Origin: Nocardioides phosphati
GTDB lineage: Bacteria; Actinomycetota; Actinomycetes; Propionibacteriales; Nocardioidaceae
Reading direction: 5' to 3'
NCBI RefSeq assembly: GCF_014646375.1
Contig: NZ_BMNI01000010.1
Span: 1 to 64,000, forward strand
DNA: 64,000 bases
Of this stretch, positions 8,485 to 16,422 are shown piece by piece; positions within the stretch are counted from its first letter, which is position 1, and each line of letters starts with the position of its first letter. A program made the position numbers and the translations under genes. Under the pieces are notes generated by a model. It saw nothing but the letters and a program-made list of their open reading frames with translations, was not told where the DNA came from and did not search any database.

Positions 8485-8513
8485 TGACACGTCGACGCGG
8501 GGGAGCGGCAGGC

Positions 8514-9218
8514 TCAGCGGCCCTTGATGTTGCCGCGCTGGCCCTTCATGCTCGTCGGCATCGGGCCCTTCGGGATCGGCATCATGCCGCGCTGGGCGTC
8601 GAGCGCCTTGAGGCGGTTGAGGATGTCGGTCATCTCGGCGGGCTTCACCTGGCGGCCGAGCTTCTGCACGTGCTTGAGGAGCTTCGGCAGCGGGACCTCG
8701 CCGTCGCCGTCGCCGAGGATGACCTCGTGGACCGGGGTGGCCTCGCCGAGGACGCGCTGCGTGGAGCGCTTCTCGGTGACGAGGAGCTGGCGCAGGCGCG
8801 CGCCCTGGCCCTCACCGACGAGGACGACGCCCGGAGGGCCGACGACGCGGAAGACCATGTCCTGCTGCTTGGTGAACGCGACCGGCTGGGTGTTGACCTT
8901 CCAGCCACGGCGGAGCATCGAGAGTGCCGCGACGGACGCACCGCGCTGGCCCTCCATCTGGTTGAACGCCGCGCGCTGGGCGCGGCGGCCGAAGACCAGC
9001 AGCGCGCCCATCACGCCGAGGACCAGGGCCGTGATGACCGGGATGAGCCAGATCGGACCCCAGCCCGGCAGCGCGCCGAGCAGGAAGCCGAAGGTGGCGA
9101 AGACGACGAACGCAACGAGGATCCAGAGGCCCAGGGTGCGGTCGGTCTTGCTGGCCATCTTGTAGGCCTGGATGAGCTGCTGGCCGCGCTTCTGCGGTGG
9201 TGCGGTCGGGGTCGACAT
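8514..9218 (-). CDS. DUF4191 family membrane protein
   Basis: 234 residues of the actinobacterial DUF4191 family (Rv2219 type), whose gene is regularly found next to lipA. Two adjacent membrane segments (LGLWILVAFVVFATFGFLLG about 29-48 and IWLIPVITALVLGVMGALLV about 55-74) form a hairpin. A mostly cytoplasmic C-terminal region follows, with a basic tail (about 140-234, ending KGQRGNIKGR). Biochemical function is unknown. Start ATG 9218 has AAGG 7 nt upstream. It follows lipA by 26 bp on the same strand, so the two are probably co-transcribed. Confidence 0.85.
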   Translation of the reverse strand: MSTPTAPPQKRGQQLIQAYKMASKTDRTLGLWILVAFVVFATFGFLLGALPGWGPIWLIPVITALVLGVMGALLVFGRRAQRAAFNQMEGQRGASVAALSMLRRGWKVNTQPVAFTKQQDMVFRVVGPPGVVLVGEGQGARLRQLLVTEKRSTQRVLGEATPVHEVILGDGDGEVPLPKLLKHVQKLGRQVKPAEMTDILNRLKALDAQRGMMPIPKGPMPTSMKGQRGNIKGR

Positions 9219-9244
9219 GATCGTGCCTTCTGTCGTGAGGGAAG

Positions 9245-10225
9245 TCAGGAGCTGACGGTGGCGAGCGGCTCGCCCCGCGACTCGATGGCCTGACGGTACA
9301 GCCGTCCGGCGCGGTAGGACGAACGCACCAGCGGTCCTGAGAGGACTCCCGAGAAGCCGATCTCCTCCGCCTCGGCGGCGAGCTCGACGAACTCCTCCGG
9401 CTTCACCCAGCGCTCCACCGGGTGGTGGCGCAGGCTCGGGCGGAGGTACTGCGTGATGGTGACCAGCTCGCAGCCCGCCTCGTGGAGGTCGCGCAGCGCC
9501 TCGCTGATCTCCTCGCGGGTCTCGCCCATGCCGAGGATCAGGTTGGACTTGGTGACCAGCCCGAACGCCCGCGCCTGCGTCAGCACGTCGAGCGAGCGCT
9601 CGTAGCGGAACGCCGGACGGATCCGCTTGAAGATCCGCGGCACGGTCTCGAGGTTGTGCGCCAGCACCTCCGGGCGGGCCTCGAAGACCTCACGCAGCAG
9701 GTCGGGCTCACCGTTGAAGTCAGGGACCAGGTTCTCCACGCCGGTGCCCGGGTTGAGCTCGTGGATCGCGCGCACCGTCTCGGCGTACAGCCAGGCACCG
9801 CCGTCAGGCAGGTCGTCGCGCGCGACGCCGGTGATCGTGGCGTACTTGAGCTCCATGGAGCGGACCGACTCCGCCACGCGGCGGGGCTCGTCGCGGTCGA
9901 GCGGCTGCGGCTTGCCGGTGTCGATCTGGCAGAAGTCGCAACGGCGCGTGCACTGGTCCCCGCCGATGAGGAACGTGGCCTCGCGGTCCTCCCAGCACTC
10001 GTAGATGTTGGGACAGCCCGCTTCCTGGCAGACCGTGTGGAGCCCTTCGGACTTCACCAGCTTCTGCAGTGCGGTGTACTCCGGGCCCATCTTCGCGCGG
10101 GTCTTGATCCACTCGGGCTTGCGCTCGATCGGGGTCTCCGAGTTGCGCACCTCGAGCCGGAGGAGCTTGCGGCCGTCGGGCTGTGTCGCAGGGGTCGCTG
10201 CGGAGGGTGTGGTGGGGGTGGTCAC
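9245..10225 (-). CDS. lipA: Lipoyl synthase
   Basis: Radical SAM enzyme that inserts two sulfurs into protein-bound octanoyl groups, the second step of lipoate synthesis. 326 residues. Both cluster motifs are present: the auxiliary C-x4-C-x5-C (Cys66, Cys71, Cys77 in [13 protein letters not shown]) and the radical SAM C-x3-C-x2-C (Cys92, Cys96, Cys99 in CTRRCDFC). GTG 10225 is chosen instead of the longer frame because a TAGACT hexamer ends 8 nt before it and the upstream 50 codons are unlike LipA. It works after LipB, encoded 52 bp upstream, on E2 proteins such as the three-lipoyl SucB encoded in this window and on glycine-cleavage H protein. Confidence 0.97.
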   Translation of the reverse strand: MTTPTTPSAATPATQPDGRKLLRLEVRNSETPIERKPEWIKTRAKMGPEYTALQKLVKSEGLHTVCQEAGCPNIYECWEDREATFLIGGDQCTRRCDFCQIDTGKPQPLDRDEPRRVAESVRSMELKYATITGVARDDLPDGGAWLYAETVRAIHELNPGTGVENLVPDFNGEPDLLREVFEARPEVLAHNLETVPRIFKRIRPAFRYERSLDVLTQARAFGLVTKSNLILGMGETREEISEALRDLHEAGCELVTITQYLRPSLRHHPVERWVKPEEFVELAAEAEEIGFSGVLSGPLVRSSYRAGRLYRQAIESRGEPLATVSS

Positions 10226-10233
10226 AAGGATCG

Positions 10234-10239
10234 AGTCTA
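10234..10239 (-). promoter_or_regulatory. -10 hexamer TAGACT, leaderless lipA
   Basis: TAGACT on the minus strand, 8 nt before GTG 10225, in the lipB-lipA gap. lipA thus has its own promoter. Confidence 0.5.
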
Positions 10240-10277
10240 CGCGGCGCGCGGGCGCGGCCTTGCGTGGCGTACGAGGG

Positions 10278-11018
10278 TCAGACGCCGGGGCGCACCAGGC
10301 TGATGCGCGGCGGCTCGGGACGCGCCTCGTAGTCCGGGGTCGGCACGTAGGGCTCCCACGCGAGGTACGTCGCAAGATGCTTCTCGACGACCGGCACCAC
10401 CTCGGCGACGGTCACGTCGCGACCGAGCTCGAGCGAGAGCGAGGTGACCCCGGCGTCGGCGATGCCGCAGGGCATGAAGCGGTCGTACCAGTCCATGTCG
10501 ACGTCGCAGTTGAGCGAGAAGCCGTGCATCGTCACGCCGCGGGCGACGCGGATGCCGATGGCCGCGACCTTGCGCTCGGGACGGCCGGTGGCGGGGTCTG
10601 CCTTGAGCCAGACGCCGCTGCGACCCGGAACGCGCGCGGTCGTCACCCCGAGCTCGCCGCACGCCCGGATCAGCGCCTCCTCGACCCGGCGTACGTAGTC
10701 GACGACGAGGACGTGGTCGGGCAGCCGCACGATCGGGTAGCCGACCAGCTGGCCGGGCCCGTGGAAGGTGATCTTGCCGCCGCGGTCGACGTCGATGACG
10801 GGGGCACCGCCCGGGTCGGCGGGACGCTCGTGCGGATCGGTGCGCTTGCCTGCGGTGTACGTCGGGGGGTGCTCGAGCAGCAGCACCGTCGGGGTGCCAC
10901 CGGCGACGACGGACTCGTGGACCTGGCGCTGCAGCTCCCACGCCTCGAGGTAGTCGACGGCGCGGGGGCCGATGCCGGCGATGGTGAACTCGAGGGGGTT
11001 GTCGATCGGTGCGCGCAC
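10278..11018 (-). CDS. lipB: Lipoyl(octanoyl) transferase
   Basis: Transfers octanoate from acyl carrier protein to lipoyl domains, the first committed step of lipoate synthesis. 246 residues. The substrate loop [17 protein letters not shown] (79-95), catalytic Lys150 ([18 protein letters not shown]) and catalytic Cys184 (FMPCGI) are intact. GTG 11018 is the start because a TACGCT hexamer ends 6 nt upstream. That hexamer lies inside the last codons of the upstream TIGR01777 gene, so lipB can be transcribed independently and leaderless. The order TIGR01777-lipB-lipA matches M. tuberculosis Rv2216-Rv2217-Rv2218. Confidence 0.96.
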   Translation of the reverse strand: MRAPIDNPLEFTIAGIGPRAVDYLEAWELQRQVHESVVAGGTPTVLLLEHPPTYTAGKRTDPHERPADPGGAPVIDVDRGGKITFHGPGQLVGYPIVRLPDHVLVVDYVRRVEEALIRACGELGVTTARVPGRSGVWLKADPATGRPERKVAAIGIRVARGVTMHGFSLNCDVDMDWYDRFMPCGIADAGVTSLSLELGRDVTVAEVVPVVEKHLATYLAWEPYVPTPDYEARPEPPRISLVRPGV

Positions 11019-11022
11019 AGGA

Positions 11023-11922
11023 TCAGCGTAGTGCGGCCGCGATGACGTCCCGCACGTCGTGGTCGGCGAACTGGTAGCCCGACGAGCGGAGCGCCAGCGG
11101 AGTGACCCGCAGCGATCCGAGCAGCTCGGGGGAGACCCGGCCGGCAGCGGTCTCGAGCACCTTGGAGGGCACGGCCAGGCGGGCGCGGCGCCCGACCGCG
11201 TCGGCGAGCGCCTGGGTGAACTCGGTGTTGGTCGGTGTCATCGGGCAGCAGATGTTGACCGGGCCGGCCAGTCCCGACCCGACGAGGTGGCGCACGCCGC
11301 CGACCCAGTCGCGCAGGGAGACCATCGGGAAGTACTGCGAGCCGCCGCCGAGTCGGGCGCCGAGCCCGAGACGGAAGAGCGGGAGCAGCTGCTTCAGGGG
11401 CGCGCTGTCGCGGTCGATCACCGGAGCGGTGCGCAGGAGGCAGACGCGGGCGCCGGCGTGGCGCGCGACGGTCGTCGCCGCCTCCCACTCGCGGACGACG
11501 GAGGTCATGAAGGAGCCGCCGTTGGAGCTGCCCGTCTCCGCGACGAGCGCGGTGCCGTGGTCGCCGTAGAAGCCGACGGCGCTGCCGTTGAGGAGGGCGG
11601 GTCGGCCGGCGTCGCGCTGGTGGGCGGCCGCGACCGCCGTCGCCAGGGTGCGTGTCGCGTCGACGCGGCTGGTGCGCAGTTCGGACGCCCAGCGCCGCGA
11701 GTGGGGATTGCCTGCGGTGGGCGCGCCACAGAGGTTGATCACCACGTCGGCTGCGTCGACGACCTCCTGGGGCACGACGCCTGCGGCGGGATCCCACCGC
11801 ACCTCGTCCGTGGCGGTGGGCGGACGGCGTACGAGCCGGGTGATCTCGTGGCCGTCAGCACGCAGGGCATCGGTCAGGTGGGTGCCGAGAAAGCCGGACG
11901 ACCCGGCAAGCAGGAGCTGCAC
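11023..11922 (-). CDS. TIGR01777 family epimerase (SulA-like NAD(P)-binding protein)
   Basis: 299-residue extended-SDR protein. The Rossmann motif AGSSGFLG is at residues 6-13. The family-typical segments [18 protein letters not shown] and EWEAAT are present, with the C-terminal DUF1731-like region ([36 protein letters not shown]) at about 245-285. Members are often annotated as cell-division inhibitor or nucleoside-diphosphate-sugar epimerase; substrate is unknown. Its place directly upstream of lipB is conserved (Rv2216 in M. tuberculosis). The GTG start at 11922 is preceded by a -10-like CAGAGT with 6-nt spacing, which is imperfect. The gap to the monooxygenase gene upstream is 54 bp. Confidence 0.85.
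   Translation of the reverse strand: MQLLLAGSSGFLGTHLTDALRADGHEITRLVRRPPTATDEVRWDPAAGVVPQEVVDAADVVINLCGAPTAGNPHSRRWASELRTSRVDATRTLATAVAAAHQRDAGRPALLNGSAVGFYGDHGTALVAETGSSNGGSFMTSVVREWEAATTVARHAGARVCLLRTAPVIDRDSAPLKQLLPLFRLGLGARLGGGSQYFPMVSLRDWVGGVRHLVGSGLAGPVNICCPMTPTNTEFTQALADAVGRRARLAVPSKVLETAAGRVSPELLGSLRVTPLALRSSGYQFADHDVRDVIAAALR
11025..11030 (-). promoter_or_regulatory. -10 hexamer TACGCT inside the TIGR01777 gene, leaderless lipB
   Basis: TACGCT on the minus strand, 6 nt before GTG 11018, embedded in the 3' end of the preceding gene (stop at 11023). Confidence 0.5.
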
Positions 11923-11976
11923 GCTCCCACTCTGCCGGGTCGTCGGTAGCCGGACCAGAGGTACCGGCGGAATGTC

Positions 11977-13428
11977 TCAGCTGAAGTGGATCTCGTCGTC
12001 GACGAGGGGCGCCTTCTGGATGAACTTCTTGTCGAAGTACCAGTTCTGCTTGAGTCGCCACGGGTCGCGGTTGCCCGCCTTCGGCATCTTGTGGGCGGCC
12101 CGGGCCAGGTAGCCCGAGTCGAGCTTCATGATGTCCTCGGGCTCGAGGCCACCCTCGACCTGCGGCACGACCTTCGTGAAGTTGTTGTCATCCATGTAGT
12201 CGAGCAGGCGGACGATGTACTCGCAGACCAGGTCGGCCTTGAGCGTCCACGACGCGTTGGAGTAGCCGATGATGAAGGCGAAGTTCGGGATCTCGTCGAG
12301 CATGAGCGCCTTGTAGGTGAACTTCTTGCCGAGGTCCACCTTCTCGCCGTCGACCTCCACCGACGCGCCACCGAACATCAGCACGTCCAGGCCGGTCGCC
12401 GTGACGATGATGTCCGCGTCGAGGTGCTCGCCGTTCTTGAGCTGGATGCCCGTCGCGTCGAACTTCTCGATGTGCTCGGTGACGATGTCGACCTTGTGGC
12501 TGTGGATCGCCTTGAAGAGGTCGGCGCCCGGCACCACGCACATGCGCTGGTCCCACGGGTTGTACGGCGGCACGAGGTGCTTGTCGTAGTCGAAGTCCTT
12601 GGGCAGGTGGATCTTCGCCCAGCGCTTGATCAGCTGCTTGGTCGCCTTCGGCTGGCGGCGCGCGAACTCGAAGAAGCCGATGGTGACCGACGCGTAGCGC
12701 GCGTGGATCGCCTTGGCGGCGAGGCCCGCGGGCAGCGTCTTCTTCAGCACCGAGGCGACCGGGTCGATCTTCGGCTGGCTGATGATGTACGTCGGGGTCC
12801 GCTGCAGCATCGTGATGTGCCCCGCGTCGGGTGCCATCGACGGGATGAGCGTGATCGACGTGGCGCCGGAGCCGATGACCACGACGCGCTTGCCGGTGTA
12901 GTCCAGGTCCTCCGGCCAGTGCTGCGGGTGGACGATCTGGCCCTTGAACTCGTCGGCGCCGGGGAACTCCGGGGTGTAGCCGGCGTCGTAGTTGTAGTAG
13001 CCCGTGGTGTTGACCAGGAAGTTCGCGGTCAGCGTCTCCGTGGTGCCGGTCTCGCCGTTCTCGACCGTGACCGTCCAGAGGTTCTGCTCCGACGACCAGG
13101 AGTACGCCGTGGCCTTGCGCTGGTAGCGGATGTGCTTGTCGACGCCGTACTCGGCAGCGGTGTCCTTGAGGTACTGCAGGATGTCCTTGCCGTCGGCGAT
13201 GGCGTCCTTGCCCGTCCAGGGGCGGAAGCCGAAGCCGAGGGTGTACATGTCGGAGTCGGAGCGCAGGCCGGGGTACTTGAAGAGGCTCCAGGTGCCGCCG
13301 AGCTCCTCGCGCATCTCGAGGATCGCGTAGCTCTTCGCCGGGAAGGCCTTGCCGACGTGGACGGCGGCGTCGATGCCGGAAAGTCCGGCGCCGACGATCA
13401 GGACGTCGAGGTGCGTCGCTTCGGTCAT
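11977..13428 (-). CDS. Flavin-containing Baeyer-Villiger monooxygenase (EthA/MymA type)
   Basis: FAD/NADPH monooxygenase, 483 residues, that inserts oxygen next to a carbonyl or oxidises S/N atoms. The FAD motif GAGLSG is at 13-18 and the NADPH motif GSGATS near 187-192. The type I Baeyer-Villiger fingerprint F-x-G-x3-H-x3-W-P is exact (Phe161, Gly163, His167, Trp171). The layout, including LGGTWSLFKYPGLRSDSDM, NTTGYYNYDAGY and ASWTLKADL, closely follows M. tuberculosis EthA and MymA. The likely substrate is a ketone, but EthA-like enzymes are broad. ATG 13428 is chosen because AAGGAG lies 8 nt upstream; a GTG at 13437 abuts that site and is unlikely. It follows the SDR gene by 5 bp, so it is operonic with it and with the membrane-protein genes upstream. 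Confidence 0.9.
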   Translation of the reverse strand: MTEATHLDVLIVGAGLSGIDAAVHVGKAFPAKSYAILEMREELGGTWSLFKYPGLRSDSDMYTLGFGFRPWTGKDAIADGKDILQYLKDTAAEYGVDKHIRYQRKATAYSWSSEQNLWTVTVENGETGTTETLTANFLVNTTGYYNYDAGYTPEFPGADEFKGQIVHPQHWPEDLDYTGKRVVVIGSGATSITLIPSMAPDAGHITMLQRTPTYIISQPKIDPVASVLKKTLPAGLAAKAIHARYASVTIGFFEFARRQPKATKQLIKRWAKIHLPKDFDYDKHLVPPYNPWDQRMCVVPGADLFKAIHSHKVDIVTEHIEKFDATGIQLKNGEHLDADIIVTATGLDVLMFGGASVEVDGEKVDLGKKFTYKALMLDEIPNFAFIIGYSNASWTLKADLVCEYIVRLLDYMDDNNFTKVVPQVEGGLEPEDIMKLDSGYLARAAHKMPKAGNRDPWRLKQNWYFDKKFIQKAPLVDDEIHFS

Positions 13429-13433
13429 CTCAG

Positions 13434-14339
13434 TCACTCCTTGTTGTCGACCGCAGCGGCATCGCTGGCGTCGTTGGCGAGGTTGCGGGCGCTGGTGGCG
13501 CGGCCCAAGGCTGCCACCTGCTCGTCCATCTGGGGGAGAAGTCGGGGAACGTGTCGCAGGATCGGGATCGCGCCGGCGGCCGAGTTGACCACGTTGCGGT
13601 TGATGCCGATGCCGCGGACCCATCCGGGGCAGTAGACGTGGCGCTGGCGCTTCTCGACGCCCTTCACGAACGCGTTGACGCACGACTCCACGTCGGTGGT
13701 CTTGCCCAGCGGGTACGGCAGCTTCTTGAGCAGCTCCTGGAACGCCGGCAGGTCGGCCTTGGCGTCCTGCACGAGCGGGGTGTCGATCCACGACATGTGC
13801 GCGCAGCCCACGGTGACGCCCTGGTGGGCGACCTCGAGGCGGACCGCGTTGGCGAAGTGCTCCGCCCCCGCCTTCGACGCGTTGTACGCCGACAGGCCGG
13901 GCGCTGCCGCGAAGGCGGCGAGCGAGCTGACGACGAGCAGGTAGCCCTTGCTGTCGATCAGCGCGGGGAGCGCCGCCCGCGCGGTGTGGAAGACACCGAG
14001 CACGTTGATGTCCATGACCCGCTTGAAGATGGCGGGGTCGGTGTGGAGGACGGAGCCGTAGCTGGCGATGCCGGCGTTGGCGATCGCGGCGTCGAGGCGG
14101 CCGAACCGCTCGACTGCGGCCGCGACGGCGGCCTCCATCGCCGGGAGGTCGCAGACGTCGGCGACGACGCCCAGGGCCTTCTCCTCGCCGATGGCAGCCA
14201 CGGTCTCGTCGAGCGCGGCGCGGTCGAGGTCGGTGAGGACCACGCGGGCGCCGCGGGCGGCGAGCGCCTTGGCGGTCTCGGCGCCGATGCCGCGGGCACC
14301 GCCGGTGATCAGGACGACCTGGTCGATGTCGGAGTTCAT
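13434..14339 (-). CDS. Short-chain dehydrogenase/reductase
   Basis: Classical SDR, 301 residues: cofactor motif TGGARGIG (12-19), NAG (88-90), and the catalytic Ser near 138-139, Tyr152 and Lys156 (AYNASK). Asp at the end of strand 2 (VVLTDLDR) favours NAD(H). A C-terminal tail of about 40 residues beyond the SDR core ends in a polar stretch. Genes of this kind accompany EthA/MymA-type monooxygenases, and oxidising an alcohol to the ketone used by the neighbouring enzyme is a reasonable inference. ATG 14339 overlaps the stop of the upstream membrane-protein gene (ATGA), showing translational coupling. The next gene starts 5 bp after its stop. Confidence 0.9.
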   Translation of the reverse strand: MNSDIDQVVLITGGARGIGAETAKALAARGARVVLTDLDRAALDETVAAIGEEKALGVVADVCDLPAMEAAVAAAVERFGRLDAAIANAGIASYGSVLHTDPAIFKRVMDINVLGVFHTARAALPALIDSKGYLLVVSSLAAFAAAPGLSAYNASKAGAEHFANAVRLEVAHQGVTVGCAHMSWIDTPLVQDAKADLPAFQELLKKLPYPLGKTTDVESCVNAFVKGVEKRQRHVYCPGWVRGIGINRNVVNSAAGAIPILRHVPRLLPQMDEQVAALGRATSARNLANDASDAAAVDNKE

Positions 14340-16255
14340 GCAGTCACCTTCTCGCGGACGGGGGCGGGCAGTCGACCCATACCGGCGGCGCGGTTGTAGC
14401 ACCAGCCGAAGAGGAGCAGGACGATCACCCAGAGCGAGAAGACGACCACGTTGCCGCCGACCCAGAGCCAGGCCGGGATGTCGTCGCGGCGCTCGCGCTG
14501 CAGCAGGTGAGGCTCGTACTGCGACGCCACCGTGCCGCCGTTGGCGATCCGGATCTCGCGGCCACGGGGGCCGGTCACGGCGGGGTCGTCGTTGAAGAAG
14601 ACCGGGAAGGCCATCATCGTGGTCGTGCCCGTGTGCAGGCGGATCATCGACTTCCAGTGGCCGTAGAGCGGCAGCGGGTACTTCGTGCGGTACTGGCCCG
14701 GGGTGCCCGTCGCGACCATCGGGGTGCGGACGATGCCGGGGACGCCGGCGTACGGGTCGGTGGGGATCTTCGCCGTGGGCTCGATCGCCGCGTTGGGGTA
14801 GCCCTGCCAGGCCAGAGCGGTGAACCACACCGCGTCGGTGGTCGGGTCGTCGCCCTTGAAGGTGATCGTGACGTTGGCGAGGCACTGCTCGGTGGCGGAC
14901 GTGCACGCGGTCTGACCGCCGGTGACGTGGTCGTACGTGAGGACCGCGTGGACCGGCTTGGTGCCGGTCGGCGGCGCGAAGACGCCCATCAGGCCGAGGA
15001 AGATCGCGAAGCCGGCGAGGCCCACGTAGCGGAACGAGCGGGTCTCGGTGGCCTCCGGGCCCTCGGCCACGTCGCCGGCGACCTGCTGGCAGCGACGGTA
15101 GATGTAGACGCCGAGCAGGGAGCCGGCGACACCGGCGACCGCGCTGACCGCGATGAGCAGCGGCCACGAGCCCGTGCCGAACGGCTGCGGGACCGGCATG
15201 TGGTCCTTCGACCAGAGCAGCTCGAAGTAGTAGCCGAGCGAGCCGCCGAGCGCACCCGAGACGAGCGCGAACATGACGATGTTCTTCCGGCGGTCGACCG
15301 AGAGGGCGAGCGCGACCAGCTCGACGAGGATCGCGAACGGGATCGCGGTCAGGAACTGGATCGTGATGACGTTGGGCAGCGCCGCGATGACGGCGACCAG
15401 GAACCAGTGCGCGAACTGCCAGAACGCCGCGACGCCGAGCGAGCCGCCGGGGCCGAACCAGAGGCGGGCCATCACGCAGCACATGCCGAGCGTGACGCTG
15501 AAGATGATGCCCTGGGTGGCCGCGGGGAACTGCGGGATGCCGAGGTCGAACTCCATCAGGAACGCGAACGGCACGATGCACAGCGCCATCGCGGTCAGCA
15601 TCAGCCAGCGGCCGGCGCGGTTGTTCATCGCGCGGGCACCGACCTGCTTGGCCTCGGCCAGGAGCAGCGGGAGGCAGAGCGGCGAGGTGATGGCGCCACC
15701 GATCATCAGGACGTGCGTGGGGCCCCACTCGGTGACGTCCTGGCCGAAGAGGATGTGCCACAGGTCGTCGAGCGGGAAGCCGGTCACCGCGATCGAGCCT
15801 GCGAAGAAGAGGATCAGCGAGCTGAACGGCACGCGCCAGCCGGGAGCGATCTTCAGCGTGCGCCTGGGCAGCGGGTCCTTGGCCATCGCCATGATGACCA
15901 GGGCGATGTTGAGCAGGCCGAGCAGCACGAGGTAGATCGGGTAGTGCGCGGGGCTGGCGAAGGCGCCGTTGTCACGACCGCGCTGCATGTGCACCGGGAC
16001 GTCCCAGTAGACGCCGAAGCCGGCGGTCAGCAGGACGAACGGCATGATCGCGAACGGACCGGCGGCCCACGCGGGAAGCCCGACCTTCTCGCCGAACCAG
16101 TCGAGGCCGCGGCCCAGCAGGGTCCGGTGGCCGGTGCGCTCCCGGATGAGGAGCCAGCCGGTCACGGCGAAGTACACGAACGCGATGCCCGATGCGATGA
16201 GCACGTCGTGCAGCGACGCGCCACCAGCGGTGGGGGCAGCGAGGGGGAGAAGCAT
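14336..16255 (-). CDS. Polytopic membrane protein, paralog 1 of a tandem triplet, with PmoC-like D-x3-H...H motif
   Basis: 639 residues with about 12 membrane segments and an extracytoplasmic domain (about 455-600) before the last helix. I do not recognise a named family. Signatures shared with the next two genes are YWDVPVHMQRGRD (His89), HYPI (His104), LDDLWH...GQDVTEWGPTH and FLMEFDLGIPQFPA. In the third, Asp163, His167 and His181 bracket a helix end and the next helix start. The spacing D-x3-H-x13-H, with a W-H dipeptide and a P-x-H, resembles the D-x3-H-x12-H copper site of PmoC/AmoC. The outer domain has two cysteines (CTSATEQC) and a G-x-Y...W beta pattern like FixH/YtkA domains. ATG 16255 has AGGAG 5 nt upstream. 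The stop overlaps the SDR start (ATGA). Confidence 0.8.
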   Translation of the reverse strand: MLLPLAAPTAGGASLHDVLIASGIAFVYFAVTGWLLIRERTGHRTLLGRGLDWFGEKVGLPAWAAGPFAIMPFVLLTAGFGVYWDVPVHMQRGRDNGAFASPAHYPIYLVLLGLLNIALVIMAMAKDPLPRRTLKIAPGWRVPFSSLILFFAGSIAVTGFPLDDLWHILFGQDVTEWGPTHVLMIGGAITSPLCLPLLLAEAKQVGARAMNNRAGRWLMLTAMALCIVPFAFLMEFDLGIPQFPAATQGIIFSVTLGMCCVMARLWFGPGGSLGVAAFWQFAHWFLVAVIAALPNVITIQFLTAIPFAILVELVALALSVDRRKNIVMFALVSGALGGSLGYYFELLWSKDHMPVPQPFGTGSWPLLIAVSAVAGVAGSLLGVYIYRRCQQVAGDVAEGPEATETRSFRYVGLAGFAIFLGLMGVFAPPTGTKPVHAVLTYDHVTGGQTACTSATEQCLANVTITFKGDDPTTDAVWFTALAWQGYPNAAIEPTAKIPTDPYAGVPGIVRTPMVATGTPGQYRTKYPLPLYGHWKSMIRLHTGTTTMMAFPVFFNDDPAVTGPRGREIRIANGGTVASQYEPHLLQRERRDDIPAWLWVGGNVVVFSLWVIVLLLFGWCYNRAAGMGRLPAPVREKVTA

Positions 16256-16279
16256 GGTCACTCCTGGTGCAGTGATTCC

Positions 16280-16308
16280 GTGACCGTCTTGTCGGAACGA
16301 CGTGTCAC
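16280..16308. promoter_or_regulatory. Inverted repeat upstream of paralog 1, possible operator
   Basis: GTGACCGTC (16280-16288) and GACGTGTCAC (16299-16308) pair with a one-base bulge, 25-53 bp upstream of ATG 16255. No -10/-35 pair could be fixed. A TetR-type operator is possible but unproven. Confidence 0.3.
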
Positions 16309-16422
16309 AGACATGGTGTCGCACTCAAGTTAGTGGACGGGTGTGCACTGATGTGGCCGGTTTCGGTGTGACCTGAGTCGTTGGAGAGTGACGCTGCTCT
16401 CGTTGCGTGCGGGGCTGGATCC

